Source: Sugiyamaella lignohabitans (taxonomy: Eukaryota; Ascomycota; Dipodascomycetes; Dipodascales; Trichomonascaceae). Taken from it: a stretch of DNA of 64,000 nt. The notes beneath the pieces are model-generated. The model ran no database searches. It saw only the letters and a program-made list of their open reading frames with translations, and was not told where the DNA came from. Numbering within the stretch: the stretch's first letter is position 1; each line of letters begins with the position of its first letter. Positions 30,698-41,177 of this stretch are shown piece after piece. The stretch spans positions 2,914,001-2,978,000 of the forward strand of contig NC_031674.1 in the NCBI RefSeq assembly GCF_001640025.1, read 5' to 3'. The position numbers and the translations under genes were made by a program.

Positions 30698-31660
30698 ATG
30701 TCTTATTTTGAAACCAAAGGGAAGCTGGCAGTAATATCAGGTGGTTCACAGGGACTGGGGGCTGCACTGGCAAAACAGCTTATACTCAAGGGGTCTAATG
30801 TTGTTATCGTTTCGAGAACTGAATCAAAGCTACAGAAAACTGTCACTTCACTAGAATTATCCAGATTGAACGATGATCAATTGATCAAATATATTGTAGC
30901 AGATGTCTCAGATCCTACAGAATGTTCCCGTGTATTCCAGGAGCTCGACGATGTTCCAGATATTGTTATTTGTTGTGCTGGCGGTGCGGTCCCAGGATTG
31001 CTGGTAGACATGGAAGCTGATACCCTGAAGAAACACATGGCAATTTGTTATGATACCGCACTGTTCTTTTCTCATGCAGCCATGAAGGTCATGATTCCTA
31101 AACAAAAGGAAATAGAGGCCCATCACGGACGTCCCTCAAAACGACATTTAATCTACTGCTCATCTGTCTTGGCATTGTTCCCTTTTATTGGATATGGATC
31201 CTATGGGCCAGCTAAAGCTGCTATAAGAGCTCTGGCTGATATAGCTCGTCAGGAATGTATTCCTTATAACATATCGGTTGCGAATATTTTACCTGGAAAT
31301 ATGGCAACCGAGGGTTTTGTTGAGGAGGAGAAGACTAAGCCAGAAATTACACGTAAAATCGAGGGTCCTTCGGATGCACGGGATCCTGATATTGTAGCTA
31401 AAGAAGTCATTCGTGATCTGGAACGTGGTCAAGAAATGATATATACGGATTTAATTGGCTGGATTCTCAGTGGTCTGATGATGGGTGCTAGTCCCAGAAA
31501 TTGGGGCATTTTCCAATCTATCATTGCTGCAGTGCTAGTGTTTTTTGCACCTGTGTGGATGTTCTTCGTGCGAAAAGATATTAAGGACTATTTTCAGAAG
31601 AAGACGGAAGAGGAACATATTAGTAAAACTAAAACTGAGCAGACTTCGAATTCTAAATAG
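30698..31660 (+). CDS. TSC10: 3-ketodihydrosphingosine reductase
   Basis: A 320-residue short-chain dehydrogenase. The NADPH site is SGGSQGLG at residues 14-21, preceded by KLAVI. The catalytic residues are Ser in YCSSVLALF near 154, then Tyr169 and Lys173 in YGPAK. NVANILPGNMATEG-like sequence follows the active site (ANILPGNMATEG). A single membrane helix near residues 272-293 (AAVLVFFAPVWMFFV) anchors it to the ER, and the tail is basic and hydrophilic. It reduces 3-ketosphinganine to sphinganine, the second step of sphingolipid synthesis. Length equals that of the S. cerevisiae enzyme (320). Confidence 0.93.
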   Translation: MSYFETKGKLAVISGGSQGLGAALAKQLILKGSNVVIVSRTESKLQKTVTSLELSRLNDDQLIKYIVADVSDPTECSRVFQELDDVPDIVICCAGGAVPGLLVDMEADTLKKHMAICYDTALFFSHAAMKVMIPKQKEIEAHHGRPSKRHLIYCSSVLALFPFIGYGSYGPAKAAIRALADIARQECIPYNISVANILPGNMATEGFVEEEKTKPEITRKIEGPSDARDPDIVAKEVIRDLERGQEMIYTDLIGWILSGLMMGASPRNWGIFQSIIAAVLVFFAPVWMFFVRKDIKDYFQKKTEEEHISKTKTEQTSNSK

Positions 31661-31747
31661 ACTAGAACTAGATGTCTTCATTCACAGGGTGCTATCCAAG
31701 AAAATGCCATCTATACATACATCAAAACTATTTAATCTATAATAAAT

Positions 31748-32146
31748 CTAGCGACTTGAACTCGTACTAGCATTGCTAGACTCACCAAAAGAATAAACCC
31801 ACTTGACACCTCTGATGATCTCGTAGTTCCACAGATCTTTCATGGTCTCAATTATGCTGTCTCGTGATTCGTATTCAATTACAGTGGGTGTACGAGGTTT
31901 TGGTACGCCATGTTGTTCTATTAGTTCACGAGATTCATTGAGATGCTGTGAAATGGTTCTTGAGTTGGATCTGAACTCCGATGCTGTCAGATAAGCTATC
32001 GATGAAGTGGTTATCACTCCTATATCATGTTAGTCTTCTTCAATACTGATGCCATTATTCCCCTAATATCTACCAGGATTCTACACAAGACGTGGGCTCT
32101 AAAAGCTCTCAAACGTACCACCAAGAAATCCATATAGTCTACTCAT
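31748..32146 (-). CDS. MIC12: MICOS complex subunit Mic12 (two exons)
   Basis: A 99-residue protein built from exons 32146-32119 and 32019-31748. The 99-nt intron starts GTACGT and ends CTAACATGATATAG. Splicing restores GG across the junction and gives MSRLYGFLGGVITTSSIAYL, a single N-terminal membrane segment that the second exon alone lacks. The C-terminal part, SIIETMKDLWNYEIIRGVKW followed by VYSFG, matches the end of S. cerevisiae Mic12/Aim5 ([21 protein letters not shown]). The protein sits in the inner mitochondrial membrane and links MICOS subcomplexes at crista junctions. It converges with TSC10 (87 bp between stops) and diverges from the mitoribosomal gene. Confidence 0.87.
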
Positions 32147-32344
32147 TGTTATCAGAAGATAAGTTTGAGATAATCCTCAAAGCTGGTGAATGGTCTATAG
32201 TGGTGCATAATAGTACATCTTACCCGGCAATCTGGTTACCGCTTGCGCGGCAGGAACAACTTCCACCGAGTAAACATGAAATTTTTCAAATATCATGCAC
32301 AGGGACATAGCAGAATCATTTCAAGATAGAGCTAGGAGCCTAAC

Positions 32345-32968
32345 ATGACTTTCAGAAAACTGGGCAGAAGTTCGACACATCGCAAGTCTCTTCTGAGGAA
32401 TTTAGTCAGTTCGTTGATTGAGCATGAATCGATCACGACGACTCATGCCAAGGCTAAGGAGGCTCAAGTTGCTGCTGAACGCTTGATTAGCTTAGCAAAA
32501 AATAAATCTCCAGATCCTCATAGTGCACAAATCAGAGCCCAACAGTACATATTCAAAACGGGCCAAATATTGCCCAAACTTTTTGGTGAACTTTCCGAGA
32601 GATACAAAGATAGAACTGGTGGTTACACGCGTGTGCTGAGACTGGAGAATAGAATAGGAGATAACGCACCTCAATCGATACTTGAGTTGGTCGGTGGAAA
32701 GAAAGATATGAGAAGAGCTATTACAGCTAGAGCCGTAGCACGAATTGAAAAACAGGGCTTGCCATTGGATAGTATGACTAAACAGGCGGTCGAAAGTATC
32801 TGCCGTCACAGTACTAAAACAAGAGAGGATTTCCGAAATGAAGTAGAGTTCATGAAAGAGCAGTTTTACGCTTCTGAAGACAGTGTTACATTGCAACCAC
32901 CATCTCGCGAAATTAAGAGGCGGGCACCTCTAAAATTCGTCAAGAATCCGTTGGATACAAAGGCTTAA
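32345..32968 (+). CDS. MRPL8: Mitochondrial ribosomal protein bL17m
   Basis: A 207-residue protein. The bL17 core covers the first 125 residues: MTFRKLGRSSTHRKSLLRNL, then LIEHESITTTHAKAKEAQ and GGYTRVLRLENRIGDNAPQS. The roughly 80-residue C-terminal extension is a fungal mitochondrial addition. It is part of the large mitoribosomal subunit near the exit tunnel. The bacterial-type start MTFRKLGR is kept, so no cleavable presequence is apparent. Slightly shorter than the S. cerevisiae protein (238). Confidence 0.95.
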   Translation: MTFRKLGRSSTHRKSLLRNLVSSLIEHESITTTHAKAKEAQVAAERLISLAKNKSPDPHSAQIRAQQYIFKTGQILPKLFGELSERYKDRTGGYTRVLRLENRIGDNAPQSILELVGGKKDMRRAITARAVARIEKQGLPLDSMTKQAVESICRHSTKTREDFRNEVEFMKEQFYASEDSVTLQPPSREIKRRAPLKFVKNPLDTKA

Positions 32969-33389
32969 GCTGCCAACGGAAATATGAAATATGTACATAG
33001 TTTATTAATGCATTGTCCTACTTGTTTATCTTACTCAAAGAATAATAAATGACTTCTAAATAACAGGAGACTAACCTGGTTCAATAGTTCGGTGCCCATT
33101 ATATAGATTGATTTTTGCCACAATTTCTGCTATCCTACTGAGATTATTTAGATTCAACCATCTTAGCTCCAATAGTATGGATCGTAATAGCTACTCTACA
33201 GCAAATAATTTGATATATATATTAAATGTGTTTGGGATTTAGTAGTAATTCAATACAGCTAGGTATATGCCCTAATTTGAAGTACGGCTAACTTAATTTC
33301 TTTTTTCTGAATTTTTTTGAGATCAACGCAGTACTGAATCAACATATAGGTAGCTACAATTATTGGAACAAATTATTCAATAAAATAAT
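32969..33389. other. Intergenic region between MRPL8 and TRM732
   Basis: About 420 bp of AT-rich sequence with no frame of interest. It includes a TATATATATTAA stretch near 33214 that may be promoter-related. Confidence 0.45.
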
Positions 33390-36300
33390 ATGGATGGTTC
33401 CGTTGATATTTCCGAGGCAGAATGCCTTGAGGTTAAAACTAAATTGATTAAGACCAAAATAGCTGATATCGATACTCAATGGTAAGTCCAAGGCATATAG
33501 CTGTTGGGAAATTCGGTTTCTAACGTCTGACAGGTTTGTACAGATATTTCCCCCACTCCTTTCATCTATGTTAGCCATAAATGGTCTTGGAAACCACAGA
33601 ACCGTAGCAGCAGACACGCTTAGTGTCTGGTTATTACGGGCGACACAACTATCCTCAGCTAAATCTGATCGCGATGACAGCCCTAGGTCGACTTTGGGCG
33701 ACTTGGTCACTGACGAAAACGCTAATGCCATCTTTAATTTTGTATGCGACTTTTGGGATGATTCCGGGGCTGCTTTGGGCAACGCATTGAGAGACTTGTT
33801 TGTAAAGGTTGTGAGTTTCTTAGCAAAAGTGAGGGCCGATGCCGGTAATCTTGAATATCTACTGAAGAGTTGGACACAGCGAGTATTGACTTTCCCCACA
33901 ACCACGCGGGTATTTTACTTCATGATAGAGATCCTAGCAAGATATGTCGGAGGAATGTATATTTTAGAACAACGGCCTTCTTTGCCGTCTGAGGCTCTAT
34001 CACTGATGCTGGCCAATGCACTCTCAAACCCGATAGGCAAGGCCATATTTTCTATTTACAGCACGATATTGATCCCCCCTGCGTCGCTTTTTGTTCCAAG
34101 TGTGAAACTTGACGTAGAAACATGGTCTGAATTATGGGCCAGCTCTACGAGAGATGTTTTACTAAATGATCCAGACTCACGACAACACGTATTGACATAT
34201 TTTCTTCCTCATATGTTCAAGCTGAGCCCAAGTTCACTGCAGATATTTGTTGCTCCATTGAAAGATAGCAAATTTCAAAAAAATCACAAAGATGCCCTGT
34301 CTGTTCTTATCGGTTGTTTGAAAATAGCTCAAGATTTTGCGATTATAAATATCTATGATGAAGAGACTGCTAAAACACTACTGGATACCAAAGTTCTGAC
34401 TCAACTGCTACATCACTTTAATAGCGAGTTACGAATTGGTGGACTCTCCTTGCTGGTGTCCAGCCCTCGGGGATCGCAACCTGTTCCATCGTATCTGTTC
34501 CCGATTTTGCGAAATTCAATGGATAGTCTTCTGGTCGAAATTGACGCAGGCCATCGTCACGAAGTCCACGGGCTGCTACGACAATTTGTTTTCAGACTTC
34601 GAGGCTATTCTTATGCCGCGAAGAGGGATGCATTGAAAAAGCAATCTAGGCTGGACTTCTTGATTGACCATAGCACTGAGGAAGAGTTAGAGAGGGACAA
34701 GCATTTACTTCAACGTGAACGAGAAGAGATAGAGGGACTGTTAAATAAAGTCGACGAAGTTAAAGAATTTTTAACGTGGTTCCACCACTTCAGTTTACGT
34801 CAGCTTCTTCCTGGATCGCCATATCACTGTTTGTTTAATGGTGTGTCAATCCTTAAATTGTTAATCCAGTCCGGACTAGACACCGAAGTTGATCCCGAAT
34901 ATTTTGAGAAGTTAAATGTGCAATACCCATTTACCATAAAAATATACAACAGAGCAACTGTTCGCGTACTTTTTGATACAGTTGGAAGCAATTATGAAGA
35001 TATTAGACTTGCTGCCACGGATCTTCTGCATATGGCTCCTCTTTCATCATCAATTCTGACCGACAATGAAGAATTGACTAGGATAAAAGCACGAGTAACA
35101 GAAATGATAACAGGAATGAAGGGTAGAGAAGGTGATACAGGTGCGCGTTTTGCAGAGTTGATATTTTATCTCTCTCAAGATAAATGTATCTCCTACCTTG
35201 ATTATTTAGTATCGTTGGTCGAAACTTTAGTTGCACAAGCCAAGATGAACTTGGCTAGTTCAGCTTATGAAAAGTCAATACATGGTGGATTCGCGAGTCT
35301 AAGGTATATATTTGAGAAGATCGACTTTACAAAGTATCTAAAGGAGCTTCAGGATGGTAATATCATAGAGAGAATTTTTAAATCTTTTTTTGACCATTAT
35401 GATGTTGTTCGGGATGTACTATGCCATGACTCGCCAGAAGGAAATATCCCCGAACAACTAGAAGCCATGTATACACCCACCATGGAAGCCAAATATGGCC
35501 CAGCTGCTCAAGTTATCCTTAGTTATGCTTGGAGAGCTGTCAAAGAATCTACCACCTTAGTAAGATGTTTATTAGAGCGATGCCCTCAAGGCACACTTAT
35601 ATCTGACGAGCTTCTCCTACAGACTGGCGGTATATTGATGGATCAATTGGCTACAGTTAAACACAGAGGAGCTTTCTCTTCCGTCTATCCTGCTTATGTT
35701 AGTTGTTGTAAGCGATGCAGAAACTCGTGCAGCTTGAAAGAAGTTCCCAGGACTTGGCTTAATGAAAATCTGGCTCTTATTCAAGTAAGGTCTCAGTACA
35801 TCACTAGAAGATCAGGCGGCTTACCATTTTTGATTGTAGCTGTATTGACTGCTGACACAACTCCGTCAGATAATCAGTTGTTGTCGGAGACTTTTGACAA
35901 GCTTTACTCTATTGCAACATTACCCGTACAATCTTCAAAGGAAGAAAAAATGGATTTACCACAAGTTCATGCATTTAATTGCATTAAGGCGTTGTTTATT
36001 GAAACAGAATTATCAACCTATTCGAAGGCCTTTGTGGATAGAGCACTTGATTTGGCAATATTGTCATTCACAAGTAAAATATGGTCTATACGTAACTGTG
36101 CTGTAATGCTGTTTACAGCATTGCAAAACAGGCTCTTTGGGTCAAAGGTGGATGCTCGTATGTCGGCAAAGCTATTTTTTTCCAGATTCAAGGGCACCCG
36201 ATCTGTTTTATTAGACAACCTGAAAGAATATGTAACGGCTCTTGATCAACCAGATGGACAGCTTAGTGAGCGTGTCGAGACAGTTTATCCAATCTTATCG

Positions 36301-37869
36301 CTTCTTGTTCGGTTGGAAGGTATTAACGGATATGATGGGCTAGATGAGTTTGTTCCTTTAATATTGGAGTGCCTTGAGAGTAAGATATGGAAAATTCGTG
36401 AAATGGCCGCTCGAGTACTGGCTTCGATGATCGCCAAAGAGCATGTCACAAACTTTATTAAGAATCTTTGGGTCGATGTCGTTGTAGCGCGACAAAATAA
36501 ACTCCATGGCATCCTTCTTGCGACCATTCATTTCTCCAACAAATGTAAACAAACCTTACTTGAAGATGGAGATGTCATAAAACTCATAACGTCGAAGTTT
36601 GAGTTCTATTTACTTCAAAATCGATCGCCAGAAACGAGTTTGGCTTACTTCAGAGTTCTCAACATAATTGCACCAACTTGGTCTCCATTTCAGAAGTACT
36701 GCGAGTCACAGTTGGTCATTAATCATAGAAAGCATCTCAGTTCTACTAGGAGAGTTATGAAAGAGGACGCTGTAAAAGCATATCTAAAATTGAACGGCAG
36801 CAACTGTTTTGACCTTTGCCTCAAACTTCTTTTTGATTCTGCATATGAAGTACAGCTTGCGACTCTTGAATTCCTGGATGAGCAAATTGCTGAAATTCTA
36901 GACAATGAGTCCATGTCTGCTGCTTTAAGAGATTCGTTATGGGAACTGTTTGAAACGAAAGAATGGGATCAAGTAAGAGGTCCTGCCATTCGTTTGTTCA
37001 GCAAACTGATCTCAGCTAATTCTAAAATCGATGGCAAAAGATATTGGAAGCTGTTATTTGAATCCATTAGTTCTCAGTCTACGGAAGAAATTTTGCAGGC
37101 CTGTCTAGAAACCATTGGACCCGTAACAGCTATGATGGACGGTGAAGTCGTGAACGAGATAACTCTGCTGGCTGGGCTTATTTCCAAGTACTCTCATGAG
37201 GACGAGCCTTTTCCAGTTCGTTTAGCAGCATGCAATTCTCTACTAAGCTATCTTCGTATAGCTCCAGTGGGAAAGGTTCCTATTGAGATATATTTCTCCT
37301 TACTCGGATTCTTAACGGATGATGACTATGAGCTCCGTGATATTGCAACTATATTTGTTGCCGATTATCTAAATATTGAGCCTTCCACGAGTAGTTACTC
37401 AGAAAAAGCTCTTTTAACTTTTATATCCGAGACAGCTCCTCAAATTGGAACCTATATTGCGCATGGGTTGATGGAACAGGACGACTCATTGAACCGGATA
37501 AGACATTCGCTGACTGGCGATGAAGCACTATTCTCCATTGAGAAGCAAAATCTGTTCCGCAACGAATATACCGTTGCCGCTCAATGTGAGGATGTTTTGA
37601 CTAGTACCACTCTCACAGTAGATACTAATGAAGAGTTATGCAATTGGATAAATAAGGAGATAGGGGCTTTTATTGCTATCGTTGGTGAGAGAGGCAAAGA
37701 CGGACTTTTGGGCTGGTGCACTTCTAACAGTGAGACCTTTGCAAAGCTATACCGTATATGCAGTCATGTAAAACTTGCGAAGCGGTTGAATCTTCCGATT
37801 AATGACACTCCGTTATTAGCCAAACTGGAAGAATACGATATTCATCCACTTCTCAGCACTCGTATTTAA
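33390..37869 (+). CDS. TRM732: tRNA 2'-O-methyltransferase adaptor, THADA/Trm732 family
   Basis: Two exons, 33390-33481 and 33534-37869, encode 1475 residues. The 52-nt intron begins GTAAGT and ends CTAACGTCTGACAG; joining restores a Trp codon and continues DIDTQWFVQIFPPLLSS. The protein is an all-helical HEAT-like repeat protein. It contains the DUF2428 signature TRRSGGLPFLIVAVLTADT near residue 790 and a later KIWKIREMAARVLASMIA repeat. Trm732 binds the methyltransferase Trm7 and directs 2'-O-methylation of position 32 in the tRNA anticodon loop. Size matches the yeast protein (1420). The start used is the first ATG of exon 1, which has an acidic MDGSVDISEAE beginning. Confidence 0.9.
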
Positions 37870-37951
37870 TATCAACTATGCATTCAATAGATCATCTATA
37901 ATTTATATTTGAACTACAAGAAACAACTTTTGGACAGGACAGATCATGAAA

Positions 37952-39331
37952 CTACGATACAAGAGCATCGTGCTTATTAACAGCTTGAGATAAGACTTGG
38001 TTAGATCTGAAGGTCAAACCCTTCGTCTTTTCAATGACTTGCTGATAGACATTTGCAACAGGGTGGTTCATTATAACAAGACCCTCGGACTCGTCGATCT
38101 TGGCATCCATCTTAGTTCCTTGAATTAAATTGGCAATCCATTTCTCACCTTGTTCAGTGCTCAAGTTAAGTCTAGTAGAAAGTTGGTTTACATCAATTCT
38201 TTGGTGAATTCTGCAATATAATTCGGAAATAAGGTGACGGGCAGACTCCAGGAATGCCTCTGCACTATCAGCCAGAAAGAAGTCGTTGTTCAAAATAATC
38301 TCAGCTTCTGAGAGCTTAGCCTGAGCCTCCTCGAAATCGTAATCAATGTAAAGTGCTCGGATGAACTCAGTAAGAGGGTCTTGGTACTCATATTTCTCTT
38401 GGCCAACAACACGAATCAAGTCCTTCAGACGCTTCTGGAAGATGATATTGCCGTGATGGCCACCAGAGGGTCCCTTATTCATGGCAACAACAGCAGCGGT
38501 TAAGTAGCGCAAAATCCAAGGACAAGAGGCTTGAATGGTGTTGATGTAGGCAGATGAAAAGAACAGATCACAAAGAGATTCCTTGCCATTTTCAATATTG
38601 AAAAAGGGAAAAAGAGACCAGTGAATGATCCAGGTACGGTGGTGCAGTTGCGTCAAGGGGTCAGCGAAAGATCTTTGGTCAACAATGTCCCTCAGCTTTT
38701 GTAATTCCTCGGCCACAGCCTCCCATTGCAAAGTGAGAATATCAGCAGCAAATTTTCCCCAAGTAGCGGATGTGATCAAATTGGAGTCGGTAGTCAAAAT
38801 TCTTACATGATATAACAAGTCAGAAGCGGCATGATATTTACCACAATTGTACTGTAGTTGACCATATTTGTAAAGATCATTGATCATATCACCAGTAATT
38901 TGGTATTTACTCTCTAGAAATTGTAAATTGGCGACTTTGTCTTGTTTTAAATTGGCACGGGCTTCTGGATCTTCAAACACCTCGAGCACTCGAGAGGTGC
39001 TCTTTTCATATGTTTCTAATTGTTTGAGTACATCATCCTTCTGTTGGATAAGCTCCTCAGGAACATTTTCCGATCCATCGTGAAGTTCTTTCCAAAGGCT
39101 AATCGTGTAATCAACCATGCTGGCATCCTTGAGTAGGTCATATTTAAGTTGTAAAAGAGTGTGTTCATCATAGAGCTCCTTGGAAGACAACGACTCGAGA
39201 AGGGGGAAGATCAAGTGTCTATCCAAGTGAGGCATAAGCTTTTCCGTCAAATCATACTTGACTGCAATGGCCAGACCTTCAGGAGTCAATGGCTCACGTT
39301 GAGGCTGTACTTCCGAAGTAGACTCTGACAT
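37952..39331 (-). CDS. Translation initiation factor eIF3 subunit e
   Basis: A 459-residue protein of the Int6/eIF3e family. It begins after MSESTSEV with KYDLTEKLMPHLDRHLIFPL, the conserved N-terminal eIF3e block (YDLT..l..fLDRHLvFPLLE). QYNCGKYHAASDLLYHVRIL is typical of the helical repeats. A PCI domain occupies about residues 230-430, including CRIHQRIDVNQLSTRLNLS, and the end has VANVYQQVIEKTKGL. The subunit is part of the octameric eIF3 core. S. cerevisiae lacks it, so its presence places the organism outside that lineage. I start at the ATG before SEST; 50 upstream codons are open but lie before the conserved start. Confidence 0.95.
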   Translation of the reverse strand: MSESTSEVQPQREPLTPEGLAIAVKYDLTEKLMPHLDRHLIFPLLESLSSKELYDEHTLLQLKYDLLKDASMVDYTISLWKELHDGSENVPEELIQQKDDVLKQLETYEKSTSRVLEVFEDPEARANLKQDKVANLQFLESKYQITGDMINDLYKYGQLQYNCGKYHAASDLLYHVRILTTDSNLITSATWGKFAADILTLQWEAVAEELQKLRDIVDQRSFADPLTQLHHRTWIIHWSLFPFFNIENGKESLCDLFFSSAYINTIQASCPWILRYLTAAVVAMNKGPSGGHHGNIIFQKRLKDLIRVVGQEKYEYQDPLTEFIRALYIDYDFEEAQAKLSEAEIILNNDFFLADSAEAFLESARHLISELYCRIHQRIDVNQLSTRLNLSTEQGEKWIANLIQGTKMDAKIDESEGLVIMNHPVANVYQQVIEKTKGLTFRSNQVLSQAVNKHDALVS

Positions 39332-39590
39332 TTTTGTGGAAAGACGAACGAAAATATCTAAGAGTGTCCGACTAAACTGACAGGAATATATGTCTATTGC
39401 ACTCAGAAAGTTTGACGCGCGGTATATTTTGTCAAATTTTCCAAAGAAGGTGCGGCTGGTTAGGAGGGTAATCAAGTTCATGCTGCATGCATAAATCGTA
39501 TCTCACTCATTAGTTCCATTTCTCAGTGATCTAAATCTTTAAAACTAGAAAAAGTCTCGGCTCTCATTTATTAATATATTATACCCATCT

Positions 39591-41017
39591 TTACTTTTTG
39601 CCAAAGAATGACATCAGTGATGATTGGCCCTTAGCGGCAGCTTTACCTTTTTGCTTGGGAGAAATTTTTTTAGCAATAGTTTTAGGAGTATCACGCTGTG
39701 GTTCCTCTAGTTCTTCCTCTCCTTCTGAATCAGTAACCCAAGTGACTTCCATCTTAGTCACTAGGTAGCCCTTAGCATCTTTTTTCGTGACCATCTTTTC
39801 AACCTTCTTACGTTTTCTTGGCCTATGAGTGTTATCACCACCACTGAGAGGATCGGATTCGACCGCTTCTGGCACATCCTGTGTCGCTTCAGGATCATCT
39901 TTTTTGCCGAATTCTTCTTGACCAAGTGATTTTACGGCAGTCTTCTCCCCTTCGACATGGTCGGCATCATTAGCGGATTGATCGTTTTTGAATTCAACCC
40001 CACGATCGCCGTCAGTCTCATCTTCATTGTCGTCAAGAAACATACTCTCTAAAGCCAACTTGTTCTTCCGCCTTTCTTCTGCCCTTTTACGATGTGATTC
40101 TGAAGTTTCATTCGCATCTATCATCTCGATGTCTTCTTCATCTTGATGGTCCGCAATGATAACCTTCTCTACTGGTTCTTTCTTGGTCTTACTGGCAGCT
40201 CTTGCAAATCCAGATTGCAGGGGGCCAGATTTGGTCTTTACCTCTGTTTTAGTCTCCGACTCCACCTTCGGCCCAGAATCAGTAAATTTCTTTCTTGATT
40301 GGGTGATATTTGCAGGACTAGATGAGCTCGAGGTAATTGAGGTTTTCGATACAACTGGTTTAGATGTAGGGACGGACTTGATTGGAGTTCCGGACAAAGA
40401 CTTTGAAGCGACATTGGAACTACTAACGGTCATTGCAGACTGTTGCTCACTAGTTTTGTTGCTGATAATAGTAGTCGTATCTTTCAATAGTGGATTCTTG
40501 ATAAATCCATACTGTGCACGATCACGAATAACCAAATCCTTTTCTAGAGTATGGACCATTGAATTAACAGTCGTCAAAACCGTTTCATTCTATATAGTTA
40601 GTTTTCTAAAATAACAACGCGTGACAAGCCCGTTCTCTGAACCTACACTTGACCCAGATCGAGCAATGCAATAAAGATGTATAGAGTGAATGACAGTATA
40701 CTTAGACCTCTCACCCTCAAGGTTGGTGCTCTGGACCAACAGAACCGAAATATCATCGGGTCTATCATCGTGAGATTTGTTTCCAGTGAGAACGTATGTA
40801 GCATCCAGCTGTGCTTTATTATCGTTGTAAAACTGCCATAGATGTCTAGCAGTTAGTAACAGTAGATGGGCTATCCTCCCGAGTAGGCAGATCGAACTTA
40901 CTCTTTCGCAAGATTAACGTGAATGTTGCACTTTCGACTCAAAAATCGGTATGTGACTGCCTGATTCTCACCGAATAGCAAGTTCCTGAGGACCTCTTGA
41001 GGGTTGGATTCACTCAT
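39591..41017 (-). CDS. POL32: DNA polymerase delta third subunit (three exons)
   Basis: Exons 41017-40902, 40845-40647 and 40589-39591 encode 437 residues. Introns of 56 and 57 nt begin GTAAGT and GTAGGT and both end with CTAAC shortly before TAG. The first two exons give an N-terminal winged-helix-like domain: QAVTYRFLSRKCNIHVNLAK, then LDATYVLTG and YTVIHSIHLYCIA, comparable to human POLD3 (YLVSG, ASIHVYSI). A long charged, disordered middle part follows. The C-terminus has the PCNA-binding PIP box QSSLMSFF followed by GKK. Pol32 supports processive synthesis, translesion synthesis and break-induced replication. G1/S-type promoter motifs lie just upstream. Confidence 0.88.
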
Positions 41018-41089
41018 TTTTTGGATTTGTTAGATGCACGGTAGTAAGAAACTGATGTACTTCATAACCGCATCTGACATTATTAGGGT

Positions 41090-41104
41090 CGCGAAACGCA
41101 CGCG
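41090..41104. promoter_or_regulatory. SCB/MCB-like G1/S elements upstream of POL32
   Basis: CGCGAAA (SBF-type) at 41090 and ACGCG (MBF-type) at 41100 lie 73-87 nt before the POL32 ATG, within the only 160 bp between POL32 and the dynein stop. These are the binding sites of the G1/S factors that drive DNA replication genes in yeasts. Confidence 0.5.
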
Positions 41105-41177
41105 CCGAAATGCATGAGGTAAAACGAATAATTACTACGCCCAGTCGAGGATATAGAAAAACATGTTTTATGGTAAA

